A stretch of 64,000 bases of DNA from Calonectria ilicicola (GCA_020809705.1 CP085825.1:7254001-7318000); one strand, 5' to 3'; numbered from the stretch's first letter, positions 11,748-23,112 are shown. The notes: generated by a model from the sequence alone, not told the origin. Numbers and translations are program-made.

Positions 11748-12625
11748 TTTAACCCGCTTCTTTAGCAATAATCAGGTTCTAAAATCATAAAAGCGACAAA
11801 CTCGCTCTACCAATCTTTTTTTTCTTTTGCAACAACATGGCCGATAGAGAACCAACTTGGGGATATTTTTTTCGTCAGTGGGGACAAATACACCATCAGA
11901 TACAGTTTGTTGGGGTTTTATTGGCACTGTCGAAGAAAGAAATTTTCTTCACGCCGGGCAAAAAACTTCACAAAAAGAAAGATCGCTGGGAGATTCGACC
12001 ATTTGAAAGTAGAATCAAAGCCAATCGTGTTCCGTCATGGCGGGGAAACTCCCAGGTGTTCTGCCTAATCTCTCCCCTTGCCTCACATCCATCATGTGAG
12101 CTTATCTGGTCAAAGCAATATTTTGGCGTGATACTAGCAATGACTAGATAAATATGTATTAAGTAAAGTATAGTCCTGGTTCATTTGGTCGACTCATGCT
12201 AAGGGGGCGCTGTTTCACAAAGCCCCTCACCAGATGATCGAGGCTGATTATATCTGCCGTCCTTTTAACTCTAAAGCTCCCACCACAAATTCTGGTAGAG
12301 CTCAATGCTCGTGTTTTGTATGAAGATATTCATAAAATTTAGGTTCACGTGTTCCTGCAGCTTTTATGATGCGCCTCCTTTTTACCAAGTGGCTAGTTTC
12401 AGCCTCCACGAACGGCGCATGGTTTGCACATACAAACCCTCATTGGCAGTGAATCACCCCCACAAACTTGGCAGCCGATGGCAGCTGTGATTCCAACCCT
12501 TTGTAATTTATTCAACCCAGTTTTATTTTTCCATGTTTTCTCACCCTTCAGCATCCTCTTCTTCACAATTAATGGTTCTAAGGTGATCACTGACACCACG
12601 CAAGCTGACTACAAGTTTTGCCAAA
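11748..12625. other. Intergenic, nothing recognised
   Basis: No coding region with family motifs or plausible splice structure was seen. The open frames present (up to about 104 codons) have no coding signature. Confidence 0.35.
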
Positions 12626-13233
12626 ATGACCTCATCGACACTTCCCTTTCCGATTGCGATTCCGGTCGACCCAAACATGTCGCTAAAGGATGTCGACATG
12701 CGTGCTATCTAGACGGAAAGCCCGTTCATCGTTGAACTTGGGGCCCAACCTGGTCCAAAGTCCAGCAGGGTGGTCGAGCCGGTAATGATCGGGTATCTTG
12801 TTCAAGATGAACCAAATGAAATGGCTCTTGTGATGCTTATCAACAGAGCTGACCAGCGGGCTCTATGTATGTACCCTCAATTAATTGAGTGCACAGATAG
12901 AACGCGCAGTAGCTAACGACGAACCCGTGACCAGGCAAACTACCAAAAAGCATCTTCAAAATCGGGAAATTACAATCTCAATTCCGAATCATTGCCCCTG
13001 GTTTCAAGGCCGAATGGTTCTCTCCATCAATTGGCTTTGAGGGTCAATTGCTCCCCTTGGAGAAACTTTTCGAGCCTGTTGATAACAATTGTTTGACTTC
13101 GGCCCTGAAATGTAAGCAAAAATTCCCCATCTTGATGCTGTGCAGCCTTTGGGTTATACTATTCTCCATATTTGATTGTAAGCTGATTGAATCTACTATA
13201 GCACTTGAACAACTGGCCTATGGGAATCTCTGA
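12626..13233 (+). pseudogene. Small unrecognised spliced gene with an in-frame TAG
   Basis: A proposed three-exon gene: 12626-12866, 12935-13111 and 13202-13233. The ATG sits in good context (CCAAAATGACC). Intron 1 (68 nt) has GTATGT, a GCTAAC branch-like site and CAG. Intron 2 (90 nt) has GTAAGC and TAG, is a multiple of three, and has no stop, so it may be retained. The translation looks like real protein (VEPVMIGYLVQDEPNEMAL, then IFKIGKLQSQFRIIAPGF) but is broken by TAG at 12710-12712, codon 29. Either the gene has decayed, that TAG is the 3' end of an unrecognised intron (it reads CTATCTAG), or translation starts later. I do not recognise the family. Confidence 0.33.
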
Positions 13234-13995
13234 TGATGTCGGAGGACGCACGACAACGAGTTCTTGATCGGGACTGCATGATGAACGGTATGGGCGACCC
13301 GAGACATAATGGTTTGATCACTCTACAAGATGGTCGCGGCAGATTAGTACCGTAGGGAATAATCAACTCAAATAATGATGTTTTTGTTTCCAAATTACTG
13401 TCTAATTAAATTATCTGTGCCATTCATGGGGCTCGAACTCACAATTGATACAAGGACACAGCTTTCAGCACTCCCCACCTTTCCGATCGGTATTTGTTTG
13501 CCACTTCTGAGCAGCAGCCTGACAATACATAATTTCGTCACTGTGCGCAAAAATTGAGCCACGACTCCAGATTTGGTGGATGATCTGGTTTAGTCGGTGG
13601 TTGGGAGAAGGCCCGAGTCCTAAAACCCGCCTATGACGTAGCGTCTTTGTGCATTCGCAAGTTTACGCAAATCTGAGCAACGCCTTTGTGGCGCCTGAGA
13701 GGGATACATATACCCGCTTGACTCTACTATTTTCTCAAAACTTCATAGTTAGAAAAACTGTGGTTCTTGGCGAATAAGAAACATCATCCAGAAAGCGCGG
13801 GTTGTAGACTTTTTGTGGATTATGTTGTTCATTGGATATATGAGGCATACCGGTCAGAGCCATGACCATAAGATACCAGTATTTTAATATGTAAACGCAA
13901 CCTTTCATATTGACGATGAATTTCTACTTGAATTTATTCAATAACAGTACCAGATGTGCCTCCAAGCCTGTCTCACGCTCATCATGAGTCATTAT
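13234..13995. other. Intergenic, nothing recognised
   Basis: This contains the 3' flanks of the small gene to the left and of the dehydrogenase to the right (which ends at 13996 on the minus strand). No feature could be supported. Confidence 0.4.
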
Positions 13996-14715
13996 TTACC
14001 ATGGCTCGTTCACGCCATCAAACTGCAGAAACTTTCCATTATCCTCCTCCTTAAGTCCGCTCAGTGTCTTCAAGATTGATCCGGCACTGAAGTCAACCTC
14101 CATGACAGCTGCAGAAGTACCCATATCCGTCTTGACGTAGCCTGGATCAATGCACACCACAATGGCCTTTCCTGCCAGATCCTTGGCAAGGTGCACCGTG
14201 GCCATGTTGAGAGCTGCCTTGCTGATGCAATAAGCTGGGTTTCCTGTCGGGATGGTGCCGTTAGAGAGCAGCCCCATGCTACCCATTCCAGAGGTGATAT
14301 TGGCGACGACGGCGCCCGGAGCAAGGATGGGAGCCAGTGCTTGGGCAATGAGGATGGGGCCGACTGTGTTTGTAGTGAAGTGGTCGTGCAAAGACTCAGA
14401 TGTAACGGTCAGGGCTGTCTCGGTGCGGGAGCTCTCGCGGAGAATGCCCGAGTTCTGGATGAAAGCGTTGATGCGCAGGTCTGCGGGGAGTTGCGAAGGG
14501 AGGGAGGCGATAGACTCAGGCTTAGAGAGATCGCATTGCGCGAGCAAGATAGTTGCCTTTGTGTCTGGGTTCTTGATGATGGTTTGGAGAGACTCATTCT
14601 CGTCGTTCAGGTTGCGGACCACAGCCACGATGGTGTTGTCGGCTGAGCCGGAAAGCTGGCGGACGTATTCCAGACCAATGCCCCGACGGGCTCCAGTGAT
14701 GAGAAAAGTAGGCAT
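13996..14715 (-). CDS. Short-chain dehydrogenase/reductase (SDR)
   Basis: A classical SDR, an NAD(P)-dependent oxidoreductase with a Rossmann fold, probably cytosolic. Single exon, 239 residues, typical for the compact sniffer/C-factor-like branch. The cofactor motif TGARRGIG is at residues 7-14; the structural NNAG motif appears as QNSG at 87-90. The catalytic Ser142 (NITSGMGSMG), Tyr162 and Lys166 (YCISK) are in place. CIDPGYVKTDMG is the usual segment after the active site. The ATG at 14715 lies directly before the nucleotide-binding motif, so no N-terminal extension is likely. The substrate (small carbonyl compound, steroid or metabolite) cannot be read from sequence, and it is not part of an obvious cluster here. 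Confidence 0.9.
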   Translation of the reverse strand: MPTFLITGARRGIGLEYVRQLSGSADNTIVAVVRNLNDENESLQTIIKNPDTKATILLAQCDLSKPESIASLPSQLPADLRINAFIQNSGILRESSRTETALTVTSESLHDHFTTNTVGPILIAQALAPILAPGAVVANITSGMGSMGLLSNGTIPTGNPAYCISKAALNMATVHLAKDLAGKAIVVCIDPGYVKTDMGTSAAVMEVDFSAGSILKTLSGLKEEDNGKFLQFDGVNEPW

Positions 14716-15814
14716 TTTGAGTTAGATACAAGAGTTAGTGGTTTAAATTTGCGTGTGACGGCGAGGTGTTGGGACTATTTATCTGTTGCGGGACATACGG
14801 GGAGTCATGTTGGTTACGTCCTCACAGTGGGGAACAGGATCAGCGTCCGACGTCGGGGTTTCAATTTTTTTTCTTTTTTAGGAAGGAGCTTTCTATCCAA
14901 TTCGGATGCGGATATAAAGCACATGGTCAGAATTATTTTGAACTGCTAACAACCTAGAGTCTTGAGCCTTAAATACTATTTTAGTCTACCTTGATGAATG
15001 CAAGCATTATATGTCTATACATGCCGCCTAATGATGAAGGGCGCAGAACTTTTCGCCCTAAATATTATCCGAAGTACCTATTTCAACACTGCAACAACTA
15101 CCATTCCGTCCTCACTCAAAGCCACCTCAAATTTTTTGAGTCGCAGTTGTTTTGTTCGGGTCCAGCGGCTTTGTCAGCTTCGATTGGTCCTTTTGGTATT
15201 CCCCGAATTTTGTCATTGAAACATATGCTCCACTGTATTTGCCAAGATGGGCAGGTCAAAAACAAATCCGCTCAGATCGGGCCCGCAACTCTCCGCAGTT
15301 ATGCGAGATGCGGGCCGAAATCTCCAATTAGACGCGATTTTATTAATCATTATCTCGAAAGAACTCCCTTGCGCGAACCCCATAAGTTTGCCTTCACTTA
15401 CTACCTAAACCCACATCATAATCCTTCGGCTCAATCCACTCAGCAAGGGTACACAAGAAAGCATAAGCCAATGCTCAGTTGGCCCGCCGAGCTCACTGAG
15501 CGGGGGTGAGCACAGGGCGAGCAGCTCCAGAATCGGTACCACAAAAGCGGCGACAAGTTACATTGCTACTTGCATAGCATAAACTCGGTGTAAATATTAT
15601 ACGTTGCGAATGCATAATATAAGTAAACTAGTCACACCTATGAGAGTTAAACGTGAATTTTCCCTGTAAACACTGATGACAATATATGTACTGACTGTAA
15701 ACCCCGTGGCTAAAATCAGTGGGCGGTCAGGATGGTAGAGGCCAGAACGTCTGTACCTACGAGCTTGCTGGCCCATGATCTACTTTTAACAGAATCTAGG
15801 ATCTGAGGCGCTAA
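14716..15814. other. Intergenic, nothing recognised
   Basis: This is the SDR promoter, followed by about 1 kb without a supported gene. An open frame of 172 codons at 14991-15509 has no family motif and an unbiased composition. Confidence 0.4.
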
Positions 15815-17401
15815 TTAATGACTATCAGAGCGACCAGCCCGATAAAAATTCTCTTCCCAGTTGGCAACATAATCAGCTTGTTGGATATATCTGCGGTGAG
15901 TGTTGGTGCCGTCGACGTAAAAGCGTTCCGTGGGATTTGGGGAACTGATCCAGGTGCCAAAGGCAGTACCTGCATTTTGGCTGCTATATCTTCCTGTGTA
16001 GCTGGGATGACCAGGGTAGCTAGTATAACTAGGGTTAATGTAACCGGAACCGCCATAACTAGTGTGCCTTGAGGTGGAAGCAAGACTCTCTTGAGGTGTG
16101 ATGGGGGCTGGTGCTGGTAGCGGCCGTGGCTGCGTCGGAGTAGGGATAACAGGCAACCCGTTGACGCAATGTTCAGCAAAGTAAGTATGGCCTGTTTGTC
16201 CCATGGACGAAAACGTGAAGTTTTGGGACGATTGAGACATCACGTCTCTCGTCTCGGGAGCTGTTGTCATCGCTGTCGCAGATTGGTTCTTCACTTGCCG
16301 CCGCCTAGCGTGTTTCCGGTGGGGCAAAGAACGTCGTGGCGGTACCTCTGAAGAGCAAAATGTGGTATACAAGATACATATTTTCTCTCCTTTGGAGTAT
16401 CGATTGGTTTGTTGCTCACATTGCGGCCACCGGCCAATGTGATTGTGAACGTCAACTTCTTTAAGAAAGCTAGCATAGCACCACAAACAGACTACTTTCC
16501 CTTGACCTTGGGGATCGATGATATAACTCCGGGGTTTAGACTTCATGGGCATACTTTCTGGCTGGTAAGCACGTCTTACAAACCCATGATACCGAATTAA
16601 GTGGGTAACAATGTGGGACACGTGCTCGAACTCCCCATCACATGTGTGTTGGCGACTTTCAGGTTGAAAAAGAAAAAAGGGGCAGTATAAGTGAGGATGG
16701 TCAAAATCTTCGTGTGAAAGGGTATTGTTGGCTTCAGGATGTTGATCTTCCAGAGAATTCAAGTTTTCATTTTGCGACATAGTCGACAGTGTCCCTTCAA
16801 CATGCGTATGTGATACGGTTTCTGCGACGCCATTCTGCCATGATTCTTGTTGAGGGGACCATGATTCTTGCTGAGGGTACCATGATTCTAGATGAGGGTA
16901 TTGAAGCATCGCCGATTCATCGACGAATTGCGATGTTGTGTCAATTGAATTATCGAAGAGCAACTCGTCTATTGTCTGGTTGGCGAATCCAGCTGCCACC
17001 TCAAAGGATAAAGAGTCCTCTGCAGTATCTTGGACGAAATATGAGAATGTTCCATCGTCGTCGAGGGTATTTTCCGCCACTCCCCGTAGAAAGGCTTGTT
17101 CTGTAACGTTGGGGGGTTCTTCATATATTGCTAAAGTTCCCTCTCGAGTCACAATGGTTTCTGTGCCAAGTTGGGTATCTGAGGTGTCGGATAGCAGGTT
17201 CTGATTGCAAAGAGTGCTCCCAGTACTTATGCGCCGGCTGAGGGTGGATGGTTGCAATTCCATAGCTCCGGGCTGCACAAAAATTGCGTTCGGTGCCTCA
17301 TTATCGTGAGGGGAATGAAAGGCATTAAAGCCTGCATCTCGCGATGTCTGGGGAATTTGCCGTGCTCCTTTGCTAAATGGTGTCCCTGGGCTCTTGTCCA
17401 T
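15815..17401 (-). CDS. Zinc-finger-like fungal protein, member A of a local three-gene family
   Basis: A 528-residue single-exon open frame. The N-terminal half is low-complexity, acidic and polar, with a short imperfect repeat around QQESW (genomic 16845-16890). The central part has two degenerate zinc-finger-like modules. The first begins YCPFFLFQPESRQHTC and ends VTHLIRYH, a C-x14-C..H-x4-H arrangement. The second begins VCLWCYASFL and ends HNHIGRWPQC, a C-x2-C..H..C arrangement. The C-terminus is Pro/Ser/Tyr rich (PSYTSYPGHPSYTGRYSS). The same pair of modules occurs in the genes at 31923 and 34264. The family is widespread in filamentous fungi, but I know no proven role; a DNA-binding or regulatory function is only suggested by the fingers. 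A 36-nt GT..AG stretch near 16345-16380 is too short to be a convincing intron. Confidence 0.72.
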   Translation of the reverse strand: MDKSPGTPFSKGARQIPQTSRDAGFNAFHSPHDNEAPNAIFVQPGAMELQPSTLSRRISTGSTLCNQNLLSDTSDTQLGTETIVTREGTLAIYEEPPNVTEQAFLRGVAENTLDDDGTFSYFVQDTAEDSLSFEVAAGFANQTIDELLFDNSIDTTSQFVDESAMLQYPHLESWYPQQESWSPQQESWQNGVAETVSHTHVEGTLSTMSQNENLNSLEDQHPEANNTLSHEDFDHPHLYCPFFLFQPESRQHTCDGEFEHVSHIVTHLIRYHGFVRRAYQPESMPMKSKPRSYIIDPQGQGKVVCLWCYASFLKEVDVHNHIGRWPQCEQQTNRYSKGEKICILYTTFCSSEVPPRRSLPHRKHARRRQVKNQSATAMTTAPETRDVMSQSSQNFTFSSMGQTGHTYFAEHCVNGLPVIPTPTQPRPLPAPAPITPQESLASTSRHTSYGGSGYINPSYTSYPGHPSYTGRYSSQNAGTAFGTWISSPNPTERFYVDGTNTHRRYIQQADYVANWEENFYRAGRSDSH

Positions 17402-18257
17402 TGGAACCTCTGAAGCGGGGATCTAGGATGGACAGTTGGCTGGGTAGGTGGGTATCCTGGTTGAACTTTAGGACAATTGCTGGTTCCGGATCGAGGGATG
17501 GCAGGTGACATGGAAGCACCAAAAAAAAAAAAAAAGGCGAAGAGGCGACGACATAAATATCATGTATTCTTCGCCATGCGACTTTCTGAAGACGGGCGGC
17601 CGCGGAGCAGGGTCAAATGAGTATCCGTCTTATTGGCTCTTTTCGGAGTTTTCAGACAGCAGCCCCAATTTAAAGGTGGCTCGTTCAAGCTTATGTGGTA
17701 ATCCAACCGCTGAACATAGCCTTGTGGTTGGCTCGCTCAGCCGTTGAACGAGGCCTGTTAAGTGGTCAGTCGAGACCCAAGGCTCCACAGAGAGGTCGAT
17801 TTGGCTATTCACAGCCATCGTCATACACTCTTCAGCCTGAGAAACAGACACTGTTGACTTCTGCAGGATATCCTCATAAATTGAATGCTATAGATGTAAG
17901 CTACCACTGTACAAGTAATGTGAAACACGAAACCACTGGTGGGAAAATTTGGATCGGCGATTAATGGCTGATCGGGCTGTGACGGTTTTCACATGCACCA
18001 CAAGCAAGTGTACTGCGAATGCACCACCCAGCGTAAGGTCAACTGGCCTTGCACTCTGAACCGAATGTGACAGTTGTTTCAAGTAGTCCCTCAGTGGAAA
18101 ATGATGTAGCGGTGAACAAGCAGGGAATTCTCAACAATTGCTACCGTAATCATTGATGCAGGGGAGGTTTTTGTTTGCACGTGTGAGACAGTGACATTTG
18201 GGTTACAGGTAAATCACGCCACGTTGCCTATAATGCTTCACAAACGTGCAGCACGGT
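17402..18257. other. Intergenic between zinc-finger-like gene A and the 5S rRNA gene
   Basis: This contains the promoter of the minus-strand gene, including a 15-base A run near 17521-17535. No other feature was supported. Confidence 0.4.
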
Positions 18258-18375
18258 ACATACGACCATACCTACCAGAAAGCACGGGATCCCGTCCGCT
18301 CTCCCATAGTTAAGCTGGTAAGGGGCGGATTAGTAGTTGGGTCGGTGACGACCAGCGAATCCCTGCTGTTGTATG
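18258..18375 (+). rRNA. 5S ribosomal RNA, single dispersed copy, variant sequence
   Basis: The 5' end ACATACGACC pairs with the 3' end GTTGTATGT (helix I, one G-U pair). Helix II is formed by CCTACCAG and CTGGTAAGG. The conserved CCCGTCCGCTC is present, as is the internal Pol III promoter (A box around AGTTAAGC; C box around GGTGACGACCAGCGAATCC). A run of seven T follows directly as terminator. The length of about 118 nt is normal. Helix II differs from the common fungal 5S on both strands but remains paired, so it is a structurally intact variant rather than a decayed copy. Dispersed, heterogeneous 5S genes are known in Neurospora and other Pezizomycotina. Confidence 0.9.
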
Positions 18376-20308
18376 TTTTTTTGGCCCTACATGTCTGTCC
18401 TTCTTTTTTATTTTTTCTTCTTTCCAGAATTCGAACACAGCATCGTTTGCGCTGTATGTCCTAGAGACAAGACAACGCGCCGCTTTTTTTTCTCGGATGC
18501 ATATTTGCCCCTCTATTCGAATATTACATACTAACTTGTGTTCCTCATAGTAATATCCCGAGTCACCAGCGCAACTATCACTCGTAGGTTTGCAATAACC
18601 TTCTAGTCTATCGATTTCTTATGTCTCACTGAGTGATGCCGAACGAGGAATGAACCTGTTACTTGAAATAGACAACGCTATCACCCTCAAAGCAATCCAG
18701 TAATTCTCTTTGATAAGAGACGGCTCAAATAGACATTTTCGCTGGAGAAGAATAAGCGGGCTGGCGGGAAGTGGTGGTTTCAGGCTCTGTGAATGGTCGA
18801 GAGCGCACCCCTGAAGGAGCGAAATCAATGATTATCAGGAGAGCCCTTCTTTTTTCTATTCTTCTTTACATACTTGTGTAGCTTGTCTGTGTATGTAAGC
18901 AATTCCCATGAATATTTCGCTCTGCCTTGCTTAACACCCGCGCCACTGCATGAATGCTTCAAACGCACGATTACCCAAGCGAGAGTCTCAGCAACAGTTT
19001 CTCGGCTAGTAAATGGTGAAAGAGTAGAAATATTTTACTTAAATCTAGAGTGAGATAACAGGGCAAAGCCTTTTGGGAATTACTGTTTTCACTTTTTGAG
19101 GTTCATGATCGCCTTTGTTTGTTGCGATGGCCTAAAGTTAAATGGATTAAATATCTAAATCTATTTAAATAAAGTTTTCCACATGCATTTCATCTAAAGC
19201 TTTTCTACCCCTAAATTTAAGAAGATCGATGATATTGAAACTATACTTACGTACTGTTTCTTGGAACGAAGCGGTCGTTTCTGCGCCTGGGTTATGAAAG
19301 TGAGTTAATTCCTACTGCTAAGATTTTATATATTTACCGTGCTAAATAAAAAAGTACGTACAAGTTCGTTCATGGCGCCAAGCGTGTTGTGGTGCTCGGC
19401 GCCAATGCGAATTCAAGATCCTAACCGACAGCAAACAGACCATTGAGAAGGAAATTGGCGCTCTAATCTACTTTACGCCAGGGTGGCGTATCAAGCCAGA
19501 ATTTAAAGAAGTCCGCGAGGCCCTGAAACTGGACCGAGAGGTGGTCAAAGATAATGATGACGACACGTGCAACCACTTGGAACCAAACAGGCAACGAGCC
19601 CAAGACAAACCACATATCAATTTTATAGAGTCCATTTCTCAGAAAGGCTCGGGGAAATATACTCCCAGTTACTCATTATGAAGAATTTCTACTCAGAATC
19701 ATGAGGTAAATTCACTAATGTGTATTTGTTCTACCCTCGTCGAAGACCATCTATCCGACGTCTTGAATCCTATTGCTGCTGAATTCTGCAGAAACTTCCA
19801 CATAAAAACTTCTGGAAATGTTAATGAATTTTTGACTTGCTGAAAGACGCGTTGCGATTGCAACAAGCACATAGACAACCTAGAAGATTGTCCGCTGTTG
19901 GGATCGTGAGGATGGTAGCAAGAGTGACGCTACGATTAAGAAATTCCTCCAAATTCTGAATCATCCAGCCTTCACCCGTTAATTAGTATTCAACCTATAC
20001 TTTGTCTCAAAGTGCGCCTTCTCTCACGGAAAGGAAACAGCAGATATTGCCGCGAGGCTAAGAACAGTGAGATGCATATAATGAGGCTCATACCCAACCT
20101 TTGACAGTGAGAAAGACTAGAGACCCTAAAGGGTTTCTGAATGTTCAGTTTTTTTGCTGTCTGACGAGAAGATATTTCGGCTGTTGCATACACACAAAGG
20201 TCAAGCTTTCCAAGAGATGTAGCACCACCAAAGTTCGCAAAGGAGACATCACCGCAGGCAGCGGAGATGGCTTCACCCTGCTGGCCAAACCATCCAAGGA
20301 TAAAAGGC
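18376..20308. other. Intergenic with one orphan coding-like stretch
   Basis: A stop-free plus-strand frame of about 110 codons (19352-19681) has no ATG but reads like real protein, for example KILTDSKQTIEKEIGAL and YFTPGWRIKPEFKEVREALK. It is probably an exon or relic of an unknown gene, with no partner exon found. The rest holds nothing recognisable. The Mutator-like element starts at the right edge. Confidence 0.35.
20301..20308 (+). repeat. Target-site duplication of the Mutator-like element (left)
   Basis: TAAAAGGC occurs here and again at 23113-23120, exactly bordering the inverted repeats. Eight bases match perfectly; a ninth would be a mismatch (G versus C). Confidence 0.8.
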
Positions 20309-23112
20309 GGCCTAGACTAACTGGCAACCATAGTCTCTTTAGCTAGCAACCACAGCTGTGGCGGACTGTGGCGGAGAGCCGATTCTCGGCCCCCCACATA
20401 TTTTCACACACAACCAAAAGCAGCTATTCCTTACAAGTGTCCCAACTACATTTCCACCCCAACTATTAAATGAAGCTATTCCTGCATAAGATCCCCATAT
20501 TTCTCTATGTTATGAATAAAGCTATATATATCTTTTTCTTCCTGTTGGGCCTGTTTATCCATTTTCCCTTTAAATTTGGTGGGAATAAGCTTAATTGGCT
20601 TACTGGATGTATCATTATGTGGCCACTATAATGGGTGCTCATCAATTGAGGCTGTTGGTGACAGGTCGGGCATAGTAATGATTGAAAACTGTGATGTTGC
20701 AATACCAATACAGCTGATAATGCTGTCAGGGATATCTTCAATGCCCTGAATACCCTCATCTTCATCATCACCGCCTGCCTCATCCTAAGCTCCCTTATTA
20801 TCAGTGTCATCGTAATCCTCAATGGAATGAATAACCTGCTGATAGTTTCTTTGCATCCGGGTGCCCGGCTCATAAGAGTCAACATCCTTAACAAATTCGA
20901 GCCCCCTTGTAGTCGCATTTGGCGTTGACTGTGGTGTTGAAGCCAAATCAACGGCCGTTGATGGCGGCGGCGGCGGCGGGGCCTCTTTCTTCCGGGTCTG
21001 CCGTGCCTCGAGCCGCTCGAGCTGTTCGGTCAGCTCGTGGGCGGAAGGCTCACGCCTTGTTGTTGTAGAGCCCTTGCTTTTCTCTACTGCAATGGCCCCC
21101 TTGGGCCGGCCTTTTCCCCTAATAACTACAGGGTCAAACGGGAAATGAGGGCATGAGTGCAGCGCCGGCTCTTTTTCCTCTGTGCCGCGCCTCCAACGCC
21201 AGTGGGGGTCAATCTGTGATATCTTCAACGGCACGTTATTCATGATATGATACCAAATATCATGCCGGCACGGCAGCCCAAAGGAGGTCTTAATACGGCA
21301 CGGGTTGCATGCCTCTGATGGAGGCTTCTTGGGGTCTTTGGGGAGAGCCTGTTGCTCCTCTAATAGGAGGTTTATCGCCACAGACGATATATGATGTCGT
21401 ATTTCAGCTAGGAAAGGCTGCCGTGAGTCAATTCTGACTTTATTCATCCTCTGAAGAACCTCATTCCGGATGCGTGATATCTGGAGCTTCCAGAAAAGCT
21501 TCAGTTTAGTAAAAACACTCAGAAGATCACCACAGCTAGACTAGAGCAGCCGTTTTATTCCGGCATGTAGAGCCTTCACATTAGAGGTTGTTGTATGACC
21601 AAAGTGATGATGCTGGTTAACAGCAAATGCGATGATTTTATCCTTCCAAGGCCCAATCCATGTATTTAACACATATTCCACAGCACCCTGTGGATATATA
21701 GATGTTTCCTGGAATGCCTTTAATGCCGTCTCATACTGTTGTTCAGTTACACTATTCATAAGGACATTCCAAGCCTTTAGGAAGCTCTGATGGTGGGGAT
21801 AATGACGGTATTCCTGTGACCCAGGCACCCGCTCAGCCTTAGGGAAGAATCTCTTCATCTTTGCCAATACATTCATACTCACATGCCAACGGCATAGAAG
21901 ATGAGGGCATCAAGAGAAGAGACTATTCCCATTAATAGCTCTTAGCAGGGCTAGATCACAGTCTATGACTGTAACCTACAGCAATAGGATATTATTTTCC
22001 TGGAGGTAGGCAGTGAGGTAGGCAATAGCCCAGTCAAAATCATCCTTCGTCTCACCACTAAGGAAAACAGCAACTATTTGGAATATCTGCCGTAATGCTG
22101 TTGAACCACATATATTTAGAAGAGGCATATTAAATTAATTGGTCTTGTATATGGTATTGAATAGTATGATATCCGGATAATGGTGGTGTAATTGAACTGC
22201 ACTGCGAGGCACGATAAACAGCCTCGTTAGGTGGTTGTATTCATCCCAGGCCTCACAGAAGAGATATTCATCCAAGTCAAGCTGGTCATACAACCATTGA
22301 ATAGGCGTTCTTCCTGCTAGTTCCTTGACCCAGTGCTCATTAAGGAGGTTATATATATCGTTTTTAGTAATGCCTTGGATGAGGGGGTCAGGGTCATCCA
22401 GAAGCTCGAGGAATATATCGATCGATCGAGTGTTTCAGTTCCATTTGGCAATAACCTCGTCAACCCGGCTGGCGAGGGCTTCCTTTCGATATCGAGAAAA
22501 TGACTCCTTTGGCAAGGGACAATGATTATGTATATCGGCCCCTTTGCCGGTTACAGACTGCACCTTCCAGCAGCTTTTCCGGGCACCTAGCTTCCTAACC
22601 ACCAGTCTGAATGAACAGTTAGTCATTTGGCTACTGATTTTCCGCCTCTTTGATGAGTGAACATCAGGGTCACGGTGTGACTCGTTGACCCGGCCTTTGC
22701 TGCATCGTAGGATAACACGGGCTGGGTCGGTGGCGTTGGGCTTCTTCTGATGAATGACGAGACTGAAGCCTGCCCCTTTGGCGATGGCATCAATAGCCTG
22801 TCGCGCCTCTTCAAAGGAGGCATATTCACATGCCTCAAGCCCCTTGAAGTGATCCCCGGGATAGGAAATCTCCTTGGGCTGCGAGGGCTGCATTGTGGGG
22901 CGCGGTCGTGACAGCTTCAGTTGCGGCCCCCAAAGCCAAGCATGAGGGCAAAAGGGGGCAAAGAGGGCCGTCGCGAGAGATCCTTGCATTCGCTAGTTGT
23001 CACGTAAAATTGGGTGCGACCGCCGAAACCGGAGATCTAGGGCGACGGGTGGAGTTCCGCCACAGCTGTGGTTGCTAGCTAAAGGGAAAGTGGTTGCTAT
23101 TTAGTCCAGGCC
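20309..23112 (-). mobile_element. Complete Mutator-like (MULE, Hop-type) DNA transposon, RIP-inactivated
   Basis: The terminal inverted repeats are about 58 bp (20309-20366 and 23055-23112), starting GGCCTAGACTAA and GGCCTGGACTAA, with seven mismatches. Both include the 27-base stretch around AGCTAGCAACCACAGCTG. They are bordered by perfect TAAAAGGC duplications. The only long gene inside is a minus-strand transposase carrying a FAR1-like DNA-binding domain, a MULE transposase domain and a SWIM-like region, as in the Fusarium Hop family. Overall length 2804 bp. No internal deletion or frameshift was seen; damage is by point mutation only. Confidence 0.92.
20785..22989 (-). pseudogene. MULE transposase, one frame, five in-frame stops
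   Basis: From ATG 22989 to TGA/TAA near 20785 a single frame of about 735 codons can be followed with no indel. Stops fall after ...VIAKWN (22435), after IYKTN (TAA, followed by FNMPLLN), after ENNILLL (TAG), after NSLFS (TGA) and after GIKRLL (21541). Each is one C-to-T change from Gln or Arg. The FAR1-like N-terminal domain (residues about 45-180, with ...HNHCPLP at its end) is followed by the MULE core, including VTVIDCDLALLRAI (second catalytic Asp present) and CPHLLCRWHVSMNVLAKMK. The first catalytic Asp, expected in a D-x-TYKTN context, is Asn here (LFNTIYKTN). The C-terminus contains the zinc-binding CNPCRIKTSFGLPCRHD, a poly-Pro stretch and an acidic tail. Confidence 0.9.

Noticed and set aside
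13400..13460. B-box-like GAGTTCGAGCCCC on the minus strand, considered as a tRNA
   Set aside because: T-stem does not pair and no D arm or anticodon arm can be fitted upstream.
14991..15509. 172-codon plus-strand frame downstream of the SDR promoter
   Set aside because: No family motif; two overlapping frames of similar quality argue for chance.
16345..16380. GT..AG stretch of 36 nt within zinc-finger-like gene A
   Set aside because: Shorter than any other intron in the window (50-92 nt) and the frame is open without removing it.
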